A stretch of 36,174 nucleotides of DNA from positions 1-36,174 of the forward strand of contig JAHDCJ010000052.1 in the NCBI GenBank assembly GCA_020629935.1, written 5' to 3'. Positions 28,168-35,829 of this stretch are shown here, one piece after another; the first letter of the stretch is position 1, and the number at the start of each line of letters is the position of its first letter. A model generated the notes under the pieces. The model made no database searches. It saw only the letters and a program-made list of their open reading frames with translations, and was not told the DNA's origin. Source of the DNA: Saprospiraceae bacterium. GTDB lineage: Bacteria; Bacteroidota; Bacteroidia; Chitinophagales; Saprospiraceae. A program made the position numbers and the translations under genes.

Positions 28168-28176
28168 AGGCTGTTT
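28152..28176. terminator. Terminator hairpin overlapping the P450 stop codon
   Basis: AAACAGCC (155-162) and GGCTGTTT (169-176) flank a 6-base loop that holds the TAA of the P450 gene. On the minus strand the stem is followed by a T-run (28152-28157), making it the stronger terminator for the 28194-28406 gene; on the plus strand it has only TTT. Confidence 0.8.
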
Positions 28177-28193
28177 CTGACTGAGCAAGATAT

Positions 28194-28406
28194 TTAAAAG
28201 TAGTCTTGAAGAAAGTCGCCTTGGGCGTTTTCTTCATTGTCATAAGAGTCTGATTTATTCAGTCCCTTTAAGTCGTCGTCGTTCATTTCCCACTCCTTAT
28301 AATATTGCTTTTTATGCTTAGGCCGTTGTTTCGATTTTGGCGAAAGCTTTTTCTTTTTTCTTTTTTGTCGGCTGGGGTTTTCCATTTCATGGTCGTTCGG
28401 CATCAT
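28194..28406 (-). CDS. Small, highly charged protein of unknown function
   Basis: A 70-aa frame with no recognisable family. The N-terminal half is strongly basic (RQKRKKKK, KSKQRPKHKKQ), and the C-terminal half is acidic and polar (EWEMNDDD, DNEENAQGDFLQDYF). No signal peptide or membrane helix is present. It starts with two ATGs in a row (28406 or 28403). It lies 46 bases behind the DksA-like gene on the same strand, ahead of a good minus-strand terminator, which supports it being real. A nucleic-acid or ribosome-associated role would fit the charge but is only a guess. Confidence 0.6.
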   Translation of the reverse strand: MMPNDHEMENPSRQKRKKKKLSPKSKQRPKHKKQYYKEWEMNDDDLKGLNKSDSYDNEENAQGDFLQDYF

Positions 28407-28433
28407 AGTATTTTAATTTATATGAATGAAAAC

Positions 28434-28448
28434 ATCCGTAATACGGAT
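28434..28448. promoter_or_regulatory. Short inverted repeat between the DksA-like and small basic protein genes
   Basis: ATCCGTA-A-TACGGAT is a perfect 7+1+7 dyad in the 46-base gap between the two minus-strand genes. It could be an attenuator, an mRNA-processing hairpin or an operator. The T-tract is weak. Confidence 0.4.
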
Positions 28449-28452
28449 AGCA

Positions 28453-28833
28453 TTATTTATCTCTTAAGATTTTCACTTCGATACTTTTAGTGGCATGAGG
28501 CACTAAACGCAATCGTTCTTTGTCAATCAATTTACCTGTTGCCATACAAATGCCATAGGTTTTATTTTCGATTCTTATCAAAGCGTTTCTTAGATATTTC
28601 ACAAATTGTTGTTGACGTGCAGCGATACGGGTCATTTTTTCTAATTCTGCATTTTGAGAGCCGTGTTCCCAACTTCCTGCATTCATAGAATCGCCCTTTT
28701 CGTGCATATCTGTCATTTGTGATTGTACAAATTTTAGTTCTTGTTCTGCTTTCGACAATTTATCTAAAATCATTTCTTTAAACTCTTCCAGCTCTTCATC
28801 ACTGTATCGATTGATAATATTGTTATTGTCCAT
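28453..28833 (-). CDS. TraR/DksA-family regulator with degenerate zinc finger
   Basis: A 126-aa protein with a predicted coiled-coil hairpin (about 10-85, EELEEFKEMILDKLSKAEQELKFVQ...) and the DksA-type C-terminal box KTYGICMATGKLIDKERLRLVPHA. DksA-like proteins bind the RNA-polymerase secondary channel and modulate transcription, often with ppGpp. Of the four zinc-binding cysteines only the first (GIC) remains. The others are replaced (MAT, and KSIEVK for the second CxxC). Related Bacteroidota DksA-like proteins also lack cysteines here, so this is probably functional without zinc. A consensus -7 box lies 47 bases upstream. The small basic gene follows downstream. Confidence 0.9.
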   Translation of the reverse strand: MDNNNIINRYSDEELEEFKEMILDKLSKAEQELKFVQSQMTDMHEKGDSMNAGSWEHGSQNAELEKMTRIAARQQQFVKYLRNALIRIENKTYGICMATGKLIDKERLRLVPHATKSIEVKILRDK

Positions 28834-28879
28834 GGTTAAATTGTATAAAATGTATTAAAATCTTTTAGGAATTTCCTGT

Positions 28880-28887
28880 CAAAGATA
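28880..28887 (-). promoter_or_regulatory. Candidate -7 box for the DksA-like gene
   Basis: Minus-strand TATCTTTG matches TAnnTTTG exactly, about 46 bases before the ATG at 28833; no clear -33 TTG is found. Confidence 0.45.
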
Positions 28888-29044
28888 TGATTCTTATACT
28901 CCTTATTCTTAGAAAATGTTTCACTGGAGAGAAAGGTTTTTATTTTGATAATGTGTTTAAAAAAGAGGTTCAAGGAATTATACATAGAAAATCGATGTTT
29001 ATTCCTTGTTAGGTTCTTGTACTATACCTATTCAATTCCTTTTT

Positions 29045-29071
29045 TTGTTTAAATCATAAACCCTATCTTTG
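29045..29071 (+). promoter_or_regulatory. Candidate promoter of the patatin-like gene
   Basis: TTG (29045-29047) and a perfect -7 TATCTTTG (29064-29071) are 16 bases apart, one short of the usual 17-23. The -7 box ends 6 bases before the ATG at 29078, which predicts a start of transcription at or next to the ATG. It overlaps the alternative TTG start at 29069, arguing against that start. Confidence 0.5.
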
Positions 29072-29077
29072 AACTCT

Positions 29078-32000
29078 ATGTCCAAACAGGATCTCCCAAT
29101 ACTACCCAATTATACTGTTGACTTTGGTGAAGTAAAAGCAGCAGAAGCTGGTTATTTAGCCAAGCGAAGGGCTGTTAATAATATTTCTGAAGAAGAATTG
29201 GAAGAAGGGACTTGGGGGATTTGTTTTTCAAGTGGAGGCATTGGATCATCCATTCAATCCTTAGGATTAATTCGTAGTTTAATTAAAGAAAATTTTCTTC
29301 GACGAATTGACTATATGAGTTCGGTCTCTAGTGGGAGTTTGATTAGCGCTTGCTTATCTAGTTTACTCACTGATACCGACCAAAAAGAGGTAAAGTTTGA
29401 TCATGACAAAGAAAATTCACCTTTTGTCATTCCTCAAGGTGCCCAACAAAAACCAGGAGAAGAACTTTCAGCGGTACAACAATTGAGTCATTTAAAACAG
29501 TATCGTTGTTTTGTCCCTGAATTTCATACCAATGCGAATTGGTGGAGTATGATTGGCGTTTGGTTTCAAGGTTATATTTTTGGTTTTCTTTCTATTCTAA
29601 GTTTATTATTTTTTGCGGTTGTTTTCCATGGTGCCCTTTTACAGTGGTTTTCTAATGGCCAGTTTCTAGACCATATGTTTTTACAGTACGAAAGCTTTAA
29701 AGGTCAAGCTTGGACTATTGGTATTTTAGGTTTATGGGCTGGAGGTATAGGAGATCTTTACGATCATCTTCGAGCAGCCTTATTCAATAGTTCTATTAGT
29801 CATTATATTGGTCTTATTATCGTAGGTATTCTTTATAGCATAGGCTATACTTTATATTTAAATTATCGATTAAAACCCAATACACATTCTAGTATTATCA
29901 CTAAGAAAGCAGGTCGGTTTTTAGATCGGGGTTTAGTCTTTTTCTATATTGTTTTTATTGGTTTTGGTCTTTTGAAAAAAATAGGAATTGTCCAATTTTC
30001 TTCCTCTTCGGAAATGGATTTTTGGTTTATATTTTTCATGCCATTGGTGGTTGCTTTTGGGATGCTCGTTGGTAGTTATATGAGTGGATTCATATTTCAT
30101 ATGGCTAGAAGAGAGGCCTCTAATTTTGATGAGTTAAAAGATGCGATTCATTGGATGAACGGTGTCTCTATGATATTAGTTGCGGTATCTATAGCCTTTC
30201 CAATATTATATTTACTCTTGACATTAATTGGAGGTTGGGAAAGCTTTGGTTTGGCTGTTCTACTCTTTTTATTTGGTATTTTCTTTACGATTATGCGTGC
30301 AAGAAAAGCCAGACTGACCAAAAATTTTGGAGAATGGTCTTTTCGATTATTGTCAAACATTGCGGCAATTGCTATTGTTTTATTTTTGTATGCGAGTATG
30401 TCTAGGTTATATTACTGGCTTACTCAATTCGAATTACCCTTTGGTAAAGAAGTATTCATTTATATGAGTTTAATCCTTACCTCAGGGATTTTAGTATTAT
30501 TTTATTTTGCCAGTTCTACCAACCGAAGTAATCTTCATCATTATTTAAAATCAAAATTAGTTAAAGGTTTTTTGACTACCGAAGGATTAGACGAAAAGGG
30601 TAATCCAAGTAACTTAAGAAATGATGCATTATTGAAAATGCATGAGTTGGGTCAAGGCAATTTTTCAGGGCCATATCATATTATTCAAGCCACGATCAAT
30701 CTTCACCATTCTAAAATTGCGGGTCGATATGATCGAAAAGGATTGCCTTTTACTTTTTCAAAATACTATACAGGTTCACCAGTAACCAACTACGTAAAAA
30801 CCGAAATTTACCAAGAAGGAAAAACCAAATTAATTGATGCCGTGGCGAATTCGATGGCAATCCTTAACCCAGGAATGGGCATTTATAGTTTTGCTGCACA
30901 ATCCTATCTATTGACCTCCTTAAATCTTCGTTTGGGAGCTTGGATTGAAAATCCATTATACTATACCAATGGACATAGACCCAAAACGCTTTTCAATTAT
31001 AATTTTCTAAATTATATTAAAACATTCATGGGGCGTTTTGATGCGCGATCAAAATATATTAACCTTACAGAAGGCGATCATTGTGGAGATAACTTCGGGC
31101 TAATTCCTTTAATTCAAAGAGAATGTGCACATATCATTTTGTGTGATTTTACGGTGATGCACAAATTCTTTTTACATCATGACCTTTTTGATCAAACCTT
31201 AAATTTGGCCAAAAATTATGGTGTAGAAAAAATTGATCTTGATAGAGATTGTTTTAAACCAGCTAGTAAAAACCAAAATTGTGAGACCTGTGTACAGTTT
31301 GGAACGATTACCTACTCAAGCGGTAAAACAGGAAAATTGTACTACTTAAAATCGGTACTTTATAATGGTTTACCAGAAGAAATCATCAAGCATAAAAATC
31401 GAAACCCACAATTCCCGAATACACTTTTTAGTTCAAAGAATTTCTCCGATGCAGATTATGAAGCTTATTTAAATCTTGGCGAAAAAATTGGACTTAGTTT
31501 TTTGGCAAAACTCAAAAAAGTACAGTTTGATGAGTTACTGGCCATTATTGATGAACGCCTTCGACAACTTAATGCGGAAATTGATTTTGCCAAACAACAA
31601 GATTTAAATTTAAAAGCGCAAAAGGCACATGTAGAAGAACACCTCAATGAGCTAGAATTGCAAAAAGATGGAGAAGCATTTAATCTTAAAATCAAATTAA
31701 AAAGCTTAAATGATGAGGAAAGCGAAAAGCTAGAAAAAATCAGTTATTTACGAACCACCATTGCTAGCATGGTAGAAGGTGCGCAAAAATTTCAAGAGAT
31801 GAAAGCCTTAGAACGGCTTGAAGAGGAATTAGATGAATTGCGTTTAGAAAAAGAACAAATTAAACAACAACTGCAATCGATCAAACCCAATCCGCAGCAA
31901 AGTGAACTTGTTGCAAAAATTGGAGCAATGAAAGGCGTGATTAATCGATTATTACTCATCTTAAGAGCGCAAAACCAATTCATTACCTCGATGAGTATCA

Positions 32001-32218
32001 AACGAGATATTTTGGTAGAAAAGAAATATCAACTTGATTTATTGCAAAAAAACAATTTGAATAATCCTGAAACGACTGATCAAGAAATCAAGAAAAGTTT
32101 ATTAGGTATTCAAAATGAAGTCGATAGTATTTCGAAAGATTTAGATCAATCGATTCACAAAGAATTTAGAGGAGAATTACAAAGTATTCAAATTGAATTA
32201 AATCGTTTGATTTTCTAA
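29078..32218 (+). CDS. Patatin-like phospholipase domain split by a multi-helix membrane block, with C-terminal coiled coil
   Basis: ATG at 29078 (1046 aa); a TTG three codons earlier is possible but lies in the promoter. Residues 47-97 are the first patatin half: GICFSSGGIGSS (oxyanion) and YMSSVSSGSLIS, with nucleophile Ser84; the first Gly of GxSxG is Ser. About 160-480 holds some eight hydrophobic helices. The second half (about 495-780) has YINLTEGDHCGDNFGLIPLI, which takes the place of the usual DGGHxxNLG; the catalytic acid would be Glu665 or Asp667. Residues from about 815 to the end are a long charged coiled coil (LERLEEELDELRLEKEQIKQQL). Patatin domains hydrolyse acyl lipids by a Ser-Asp dyad. 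An inner-membrane lipase or scaffold is likely. It is monocistronic. Confidence 0.82.
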   Translation: MSKQDLPILPNYTVDFGEVKAAEAGYLAKRRAVNNISEEELEEGTWGICFSSGGIGSSIQSLGLIRSLIKENFLRRIDYMSSVSSGSLISACLSSLLTDTDQKEVKFDHDKENSPFVIPQGAQQKPGEELSAVQQLSHLKQYRCFVPEFHTNANWWSMIGVWFQGYIFGFLSILSLLFFAVVFHGALLQWFSNGQFLDHMFLQYESFKGQAWTIGILGLWAGGIGDLYDHLRAALFNSSISHYIGLIIVGILYSIGYTLYLNYRLKPNTHSSIITKKAGRFLDRGLVFFYIVFIGFGLLKKIGIVQFSSSSEMDFWFIFFMPLVVAFGMLVGSYMSGFIFHMARREASNFDELKDAIHWMNGVSMILVAVSIAFPILYLLLTLIGGWESFGLAVLLFLFGIFFTIMRARKARLTKNFGEWSFRLLSNIAAIAIVLFLYASMSRLYYWLTQFELPFGKEVFIYMSLILTSGILVLFYFASSTNRSNLHHYLKSKLVKGFLTTEGLDEKGNPSNLRNDALLKMHELGQGNFSGPYHIIQATINLHHSKIAGRYDRKGLPFTFSKYYTGSPVTNYVKTEIYQEGKTKLIDAVANSMAILNPGMGIYSFAAQSYLLTSLNLRLGAWIENPLYYTNGHRPKTLFNYNFLNYIKTFMGRFDARSKYINLTEGDHCGDNFGLIPLIQRECAHIILCDFTVMHKFFLHHDLFDQTLNLAKNYGVEKIDLDRDCFKPASKNQNCETCVQFGTITYSSGKTGKLYYLKSVLYNGLPEEIIKHKNRNPQFPNTLFSSKNFSDADYEAYLNLGEKIGLSFLAKLKKVQFDELLAIIDERLRQLNAEIDFAKQQDLNLKAQKAHVEEHLNELELQKDGEAFNLKIKLKSLNDEESEKLEKISYLRTTIASMVEGAQKFQEMKALERLEEELDELRLEKEQIKQQLQSIKPNPQQSELVAKIGAMKGVINRLLLILRAQNQFITSMSIKRDILVEKKYQLDLLQKNNLNNPETTDQEIKKSLLGIQNEVDSISKDLDQSIHKEFRGELQSIQIELNRLIF

Positions 32219-32249
32219 AAAAAAAATAGGTTGGAAAAACCAACCTATT
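32219..32249 (-). terminator. Terminator of tRNA-Leu
   Basis: AATAGGTTGG (225-234) and CCAACCTATT (240-249) flank an A5 loop. On the minus strand the stem is followed by an unbroken T-run (32219-32226). It lies two bases past the tRNA 3' end and directly after the patatin stop codon. Confidence 0.92.
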
Positions 32250-32250
32250 G

Positions 32251-32336
32251 TGCTCACGAGAAGAGTCGAACTTCCACGTCCAAAAAAGGACACTAGGCCC
32301 TCAACCTAGCGCGTCTACCAATTCCGCCACGTGAGC
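32251..32336 (-). tRNA. tRNA-Leu (anticodon GAG)
   Basis: The minus strand folds as a type II tRNA of 86 nt. The acceptor stem GCTCACG/CGTGAGC has discriminator A at 32251. The D-arm is GGCGGAATTGGTAGACGC. The anticodon stem CTAGG/CCTAG has loop TTGAGGG, so the anticodon is GAG. A long variable arm (TGTCCTTTTTTGGACG) precedes the T-arm GGAAGTTCGACTCTTC. The long variable arm and A73 are leucine identity features. CCA is not encoded. It reads CUU/CUC codons. Confidence 0.96.
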
Positions 32337-32451
32337 ATTTGACTAGTAGAATATTTAATCTAATTCCGAAGAATTAAGTTCCACAAAGGTAGAATTTTTA
32401 TTGAAAAAGTAATGCAGTTGTATATAAAATATTGATTTATTTAAAAGTACC

Positions 32452-34377
32452 TTATTGAATCAAAAGTATTTTTTTAGATAAAGCTTGCCCATCTACTTCT
32501 AAACGATAAAAATAAACTCCATTTACACAAGAAAAAGAATGGCAATCGAGATCAACTGAAAAATCACCTGCAGACTGTCTAGAGTCTACCAAAGAGATGA
32601 CTTCATTACCCAATACATCAAATAAACCTAAACGCACATTACCTGCTTTAGGCAAATGATAGGTAATTTGAGTCGTCTTACTAAACGGATTGGGCATCGC
32701 ATTTAATTTATAAATCTCCAATGCAGGGTTTTGAGTTGCTACAGTGGCACAACATCCAGTACCTTGTGTAACTTCAAAGGTCTGGTTGACCAATGGATAT
32801 TCTATAATATCACGTCCTCCTCCTGGCCAAAATACTTCTACAGAATCAATCCAGTCTATGGTACCCAGACCAAAATGAGCTACGGGCTCATGGTGTGATC
32901 CATGACTTGACCCTCCATCTATTTCTCTAATGAATCGACGGCCGTCGGCATGCAGTTCAACACGTGCACCAAAACCATTACAATTATTGGTACCATTCGC
33001 ATAAATTTTCATCCAATTACCCGTTGTTTCATTTCTATATAAATTGATTTTGGCAGACGTGGTTTGAAAATTATTGATATTGATTACAATCATATCTAAG
33101 TCACCATCATTGTCAATATCGCCAGTAGCAAATCCTCTACCTACATTCACATCTTCTAAACCAATGGATAGACCTACATCGGTGAAGGAACCATCTCCAT
33201 TGTTTTTAAACATCTTATTGGGATCTAAATTCGTAGTAGCAATGAATTGTGCTGCGGGTATATACCCATTACATACAAATAAATCAAGATAAGTATCATG
33301 ATCATAGTCAAAGAAAGCGGTTCCCCAACTGGTCACTAATAAATCGGAGGTATCTAATGAGCCATTCAACACTCCCTTTGAAGCTGCTACATCCATAAAA
33401 CTACCATCTGTTTGCTGTTCGAGCAAAGCATTTTCGCCAAGGTTGGTAATGTAATAATCAAAGTCGCCATCTTCATCATAATCGCCAATAGCAACCCCCA
33501 TTCCATATAAGCCAATATTGGCTCCAACTAAAGGCCCAGCCTGTGTAAAACTATCCAAAGGATATTCATTTCGATAAAGTTGATTTGGTATTACAAAATG
33601 ACCAAAATCATTGATTACCATAATGTCAACATCTTGATCTTGATCAAAATCTGTAGCCGCAGCAGCTAGACCACAGCCCGCATCATCCATCTCATATTCT
33701 GCGGAACGTTCCGTAAACGTACCATCTCCATTATTGATATAGTAGTAATTGGGAATACAATCATGTGCAAAGCCATTGATTTCATTGGTCAGCGAATCAT
33801 AGGCATAACCTATATTAGCTATGTAATTAATAACATAAATATCTAAATGCCCATCTAAATTAAAATCTCCAAAAGTAGCACTTGTACTCCAAGTAGAATC
33901 TAAAATCCCTGCAGCCGCAGAAATATCAGTAAATGTACCATCTCCATTATTTCGATATAATAAGTTTTGACTAAATTTAGGCTCAAAATTATAATCCCAA
34001 GTACAAATGAATAAATCATCATCACAATCATTATCAATATCTCCAGCAATCACCCCATGAGTAAAAACATTTGCGGTTGAATCAAAACCCAACAAACTCG
34101 CCACTTCATTAAAGGTGCCATCTCCTTGATTATGATAAAACCGATCTCTGTCTTCTCCTCCTGTAATATAAATATCCACATAACTATCATCGTCATAATC
34201 AAAGAAAGCGGTTCCTCCTCCCATAAATCCTTGATGATCAGGAAGGAAAAATATACCCGCATCATTCGAAACTTCTGTAAATCCTTGTGCCATTAATCCA
34301 AAGGGGAATAATAGTAATATCAAAAGGGTACTATTTTTGAGGATTTGTTTACAAAAATCTCTTATCTTATCTTTCAT
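32452..34377 (-). CDS. T9SS-exported FG-GAP/VCBS repeat protein with ASPIC/UnbV domain
   Basis: A 641-aa protein with a signal peptide ending LMAQG (about 1-31). FG-GAP/VCBS propeller repeats carry calcium-loop motifs such as FFDYDDDSYVD, GDIDNDCDDD, GDFNLDGHLD, TDFDQDQDVD, GDYDEDGDFD, FFDYDHDTYLD and GDIDNDGDLD; each is followed by a YRNNGDGTF-type strand. An ASPIC/UnbV domain comes next (about 450-535: NWMKIYANGTNNCNGFGARVEL, HFGLGTIDWIDSVEVFWPGG). The last 85 residues are a T9SS sorting domain (NAMPNPFSKTTQITYHL... VNGVYFYRLE). It is an extracellular calcium-stabilised propeller of unknown ligand. It is divergent from the dihaem peroxidase gene, with a 96-base shared promoter region. Confidence 0.9.
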   Translation of the reverse strand: MKDKIRDFCKQILKNSTLLILLLFPFGLMAQGFTEVSNDAGIFFLPDHQGFMGGGTAFFDYDDDSYVDIYITGGEDRDRFYHNQGDGTFNEVASLLGFDSTANVFTHGVIAGDIDNDCDDDLFICTWDYNFEPKFSQNLLYRNNGDGTFTDISAAAGILDSTWSTSATFGDFNLDGHLDIYVINYIANIGYAYDSLTNEINGFAHDCIPNYYYINNGDGTFTERSAEYEMDDAGCGLAAAATDFDQDQDVDIMVINDFGHFVIPNQLYRNEYPLDSFTQAGPLVGANIGLYGMGVAIGDYDEDGDFDYYITNLGENALLEQQTDGSFMDVAASKGVLNGSLDTSDLLVTSWGTAFFDYDHDTYLDLFVCNGYIPAAQFIATTNLDPNKMFKNNGDGSFTDVGLSIGLEDVNVGRGFATGDIDNDGDLDMIVININNFQTTSAKINLYRNETTGNWMKIYANGTNNCNGFGARVELHADGRRFIREIDGGSSHGSHHEPVAHFGLGTIDWIDSVEVFWPGGGRDIIEYPLVNQTFEVTQGTGCCATVATQNPALEIYKLNAMPNPFSKTTQITYHLPKAGNVRLGLFDVLGNEVISLVDSRQSAGDFSVDLDCHSFSCVNGVYFYRLEVDGQALSKKILLIQ

Positions 34378-34409
34378 CTTAAATGTTTTTAACTTTGAAG
34401 TTATTTATA

Positions 34410-34417
34410 CAAATATA
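34410..34417 (-). promoter_or_regulatory. Candidate -7 box for the FG-GAP gene
   Basis: Minus-strand TATATTTG is an exact TAnnTTTG match about 32 bases before the ATG at 34377. The plus-strand peroxidase gene has only TATCTTTT (34434-34441). Confidence 0.45.
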
Positions 34418-34473
34418 CCAATTTCGCAAAACTTTATCTTTTTTAGTTCAACCTTGTTAAAAAATCATTCCTT

Positions 34474-35829
34474 ATGAATATCTATAAAATTGGTTTAGTT
34501 CTTTTTATTGGAACCGTAATTCTGATGCAAGGTTGTAAGAAAGAACCACCCAAAGATCCGCTATCTCCATTAGATCAGGAATTAATCCGGTTAATTGAAA
34601 TTAGTTCTAATGGAGAAGGCGCTTCATGGTATGCTTTACCAGCGAGTGATGATTTTGCAAATATCCCACAAGACCCTAAAAATCCATTAAATGCCGCTAA
34701 AGTCGAACTTGGGAAACTTCTTTTTCATGAACCGGGATTAGCCATATTCCCACAAGCGCCCTTTGGTTCCAAAGCGTATTCTTGTGCTACTTGTCATCAT
34801 GCAGGTGCAGGTTTTCAAGCAGGCAGAAAACAGGGAATTGGCGAAGGAGGTACAGGTTTTGGATTAAATGGTGAAGGACGTATCAATGATCCTATTTATC
34901 CTACTGCCTTTCTAGATGTTCAACCTATTCGTTCCCCTTCAACGATCAATAGCGCTTACCAAATCAATCAACTTTGGGATGGTTCTTTAGGGGCAACAGG
35001 TTTAAATGTAGGCACCGAATCCCTTTGGCTTAATGAAACGCCAAAAGAAATAAACTTTTTAGGTTTTGAAGGCTTAGAAACACAGGCTATTGCTGGAATG
35101 GCGATCCATAGACAAGGAGTAGATACTACGCTTCTTAACCAAACCAAATATAAAATGCTTTTTGATGAAGCCTTTGCTTCTTTACCTGAAGAAGAGCGCA
35201 TCTCTTTTGAAAATATAGGCCTTGCTATGGCAGCTTATGAACGTACAAGCCTTGCCAACCAAGCTCCTTTTCAAGACTGGATAAAAGAAGATTATGATGC
35301 CTTAACCGATCAACAAAAAGAAGGAGCTATTCTATTTTTTGGAAAAGCCAATTGCTTCTCTTGTCATAATAATCCTGCCTTAAATAGCATGGAATTTCAT
35401 GCTTTGGGACTGAACGATTTAAATGGTCAAGGAGTCTATGGTTCTGAACCACCCACAGGTGCCAAAAATCGAGGTCGAGGAGGGTTTACCAACTTAGTGG
35501 AAGACTTCTATAAATTTAAAGTTCCTCAACTATATAATCTAAAAGATTCTCCTTTCCTTGGACATGGAGGAAATATCAATTCAGTCAAAGCAATGATTGA
35601 GTATAAGAATAATGCCATCGCTCAAAATTCGAATGTACCCATTGAACAATTAGCCTCCGAATTTATTCCTTTAAATTTAACTACTACCGAAATTGAAGCA
35701 TTAACGGATTTTATTGAAAATGGATTGCATGATCCAAATTTAGCAAGATATAGTCCGAGTGAATTGCCCTCAGGGCTTTGTTTCCCCAATAATGATACGC
35801 AGTCTAAGGTGGATTTGGGTTGTGAGTAG
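34474..35829 (+). CDS. Dihaem cytochrome c peroxidase-family lipoprotein (CcpA/MauG-like)
   Basis: A 451-aa protein whose signal peptide ends LMQGC (lipobox, Cys21), so it is a lipoprotein outside the cytoplasm. It has two c-type haem sites, CATCH (104-108) and CFSCH (294-298), in the two-domain layout of bacterial dihaem peroxidases and MauG. AKVELGKLLFHEPGL (75-89) is the usual family opening. These enzymes reduce H2O2 or carry out oxidations through a bis-haem system; the electron donor and substrate are unknown. It is longer than classic CcpA (about 320 aa), with extra loops around 115-150 and 300-350. It is divergent from the ASPIC/UnbV-FG-GAP gene, a pairing that suggests shared control. 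A small hairpin follows at 35859. Confidence 0.92.
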   Translation: MNIYKIGLVLFIGTVILMQGCKKEPPKDPLSPLDQELIRLIEISSNGEGASWYALPASDDFANIPQDPKNPLNAAKVELGKLLFHEPGLAIFPQAPFGSKAYSCATCHHAGAGFQAGRKQGIGEGGTGFGLNGEGRINDPIYPTAFLDVQPIRSPSTINSAYQINQLWDGSLGATGLNVGTESLWLNETPKEINFLGFEGLETQAIAGMAIHRQGVDTTLLNQTKYKMLFDEAFASLPEEERISFENIGLAMAAYERTSLANQAPFQDWIKEDYDALTDQQKEGAILFFGKANCFSCHNNPALNSMEFHALGLNDLNGQGVYGSEPPTGAKNRGRGGFTNLVEDFYKFKVPQLYNLKDSPFLGHGGNINSVKAMIEYKNNAIAQNSNVPIEQLASEFIPLNLTTTEIEALTDFIENGLHDPNLARYSPSELPSGLCFPNNDTQSKVDLGCE

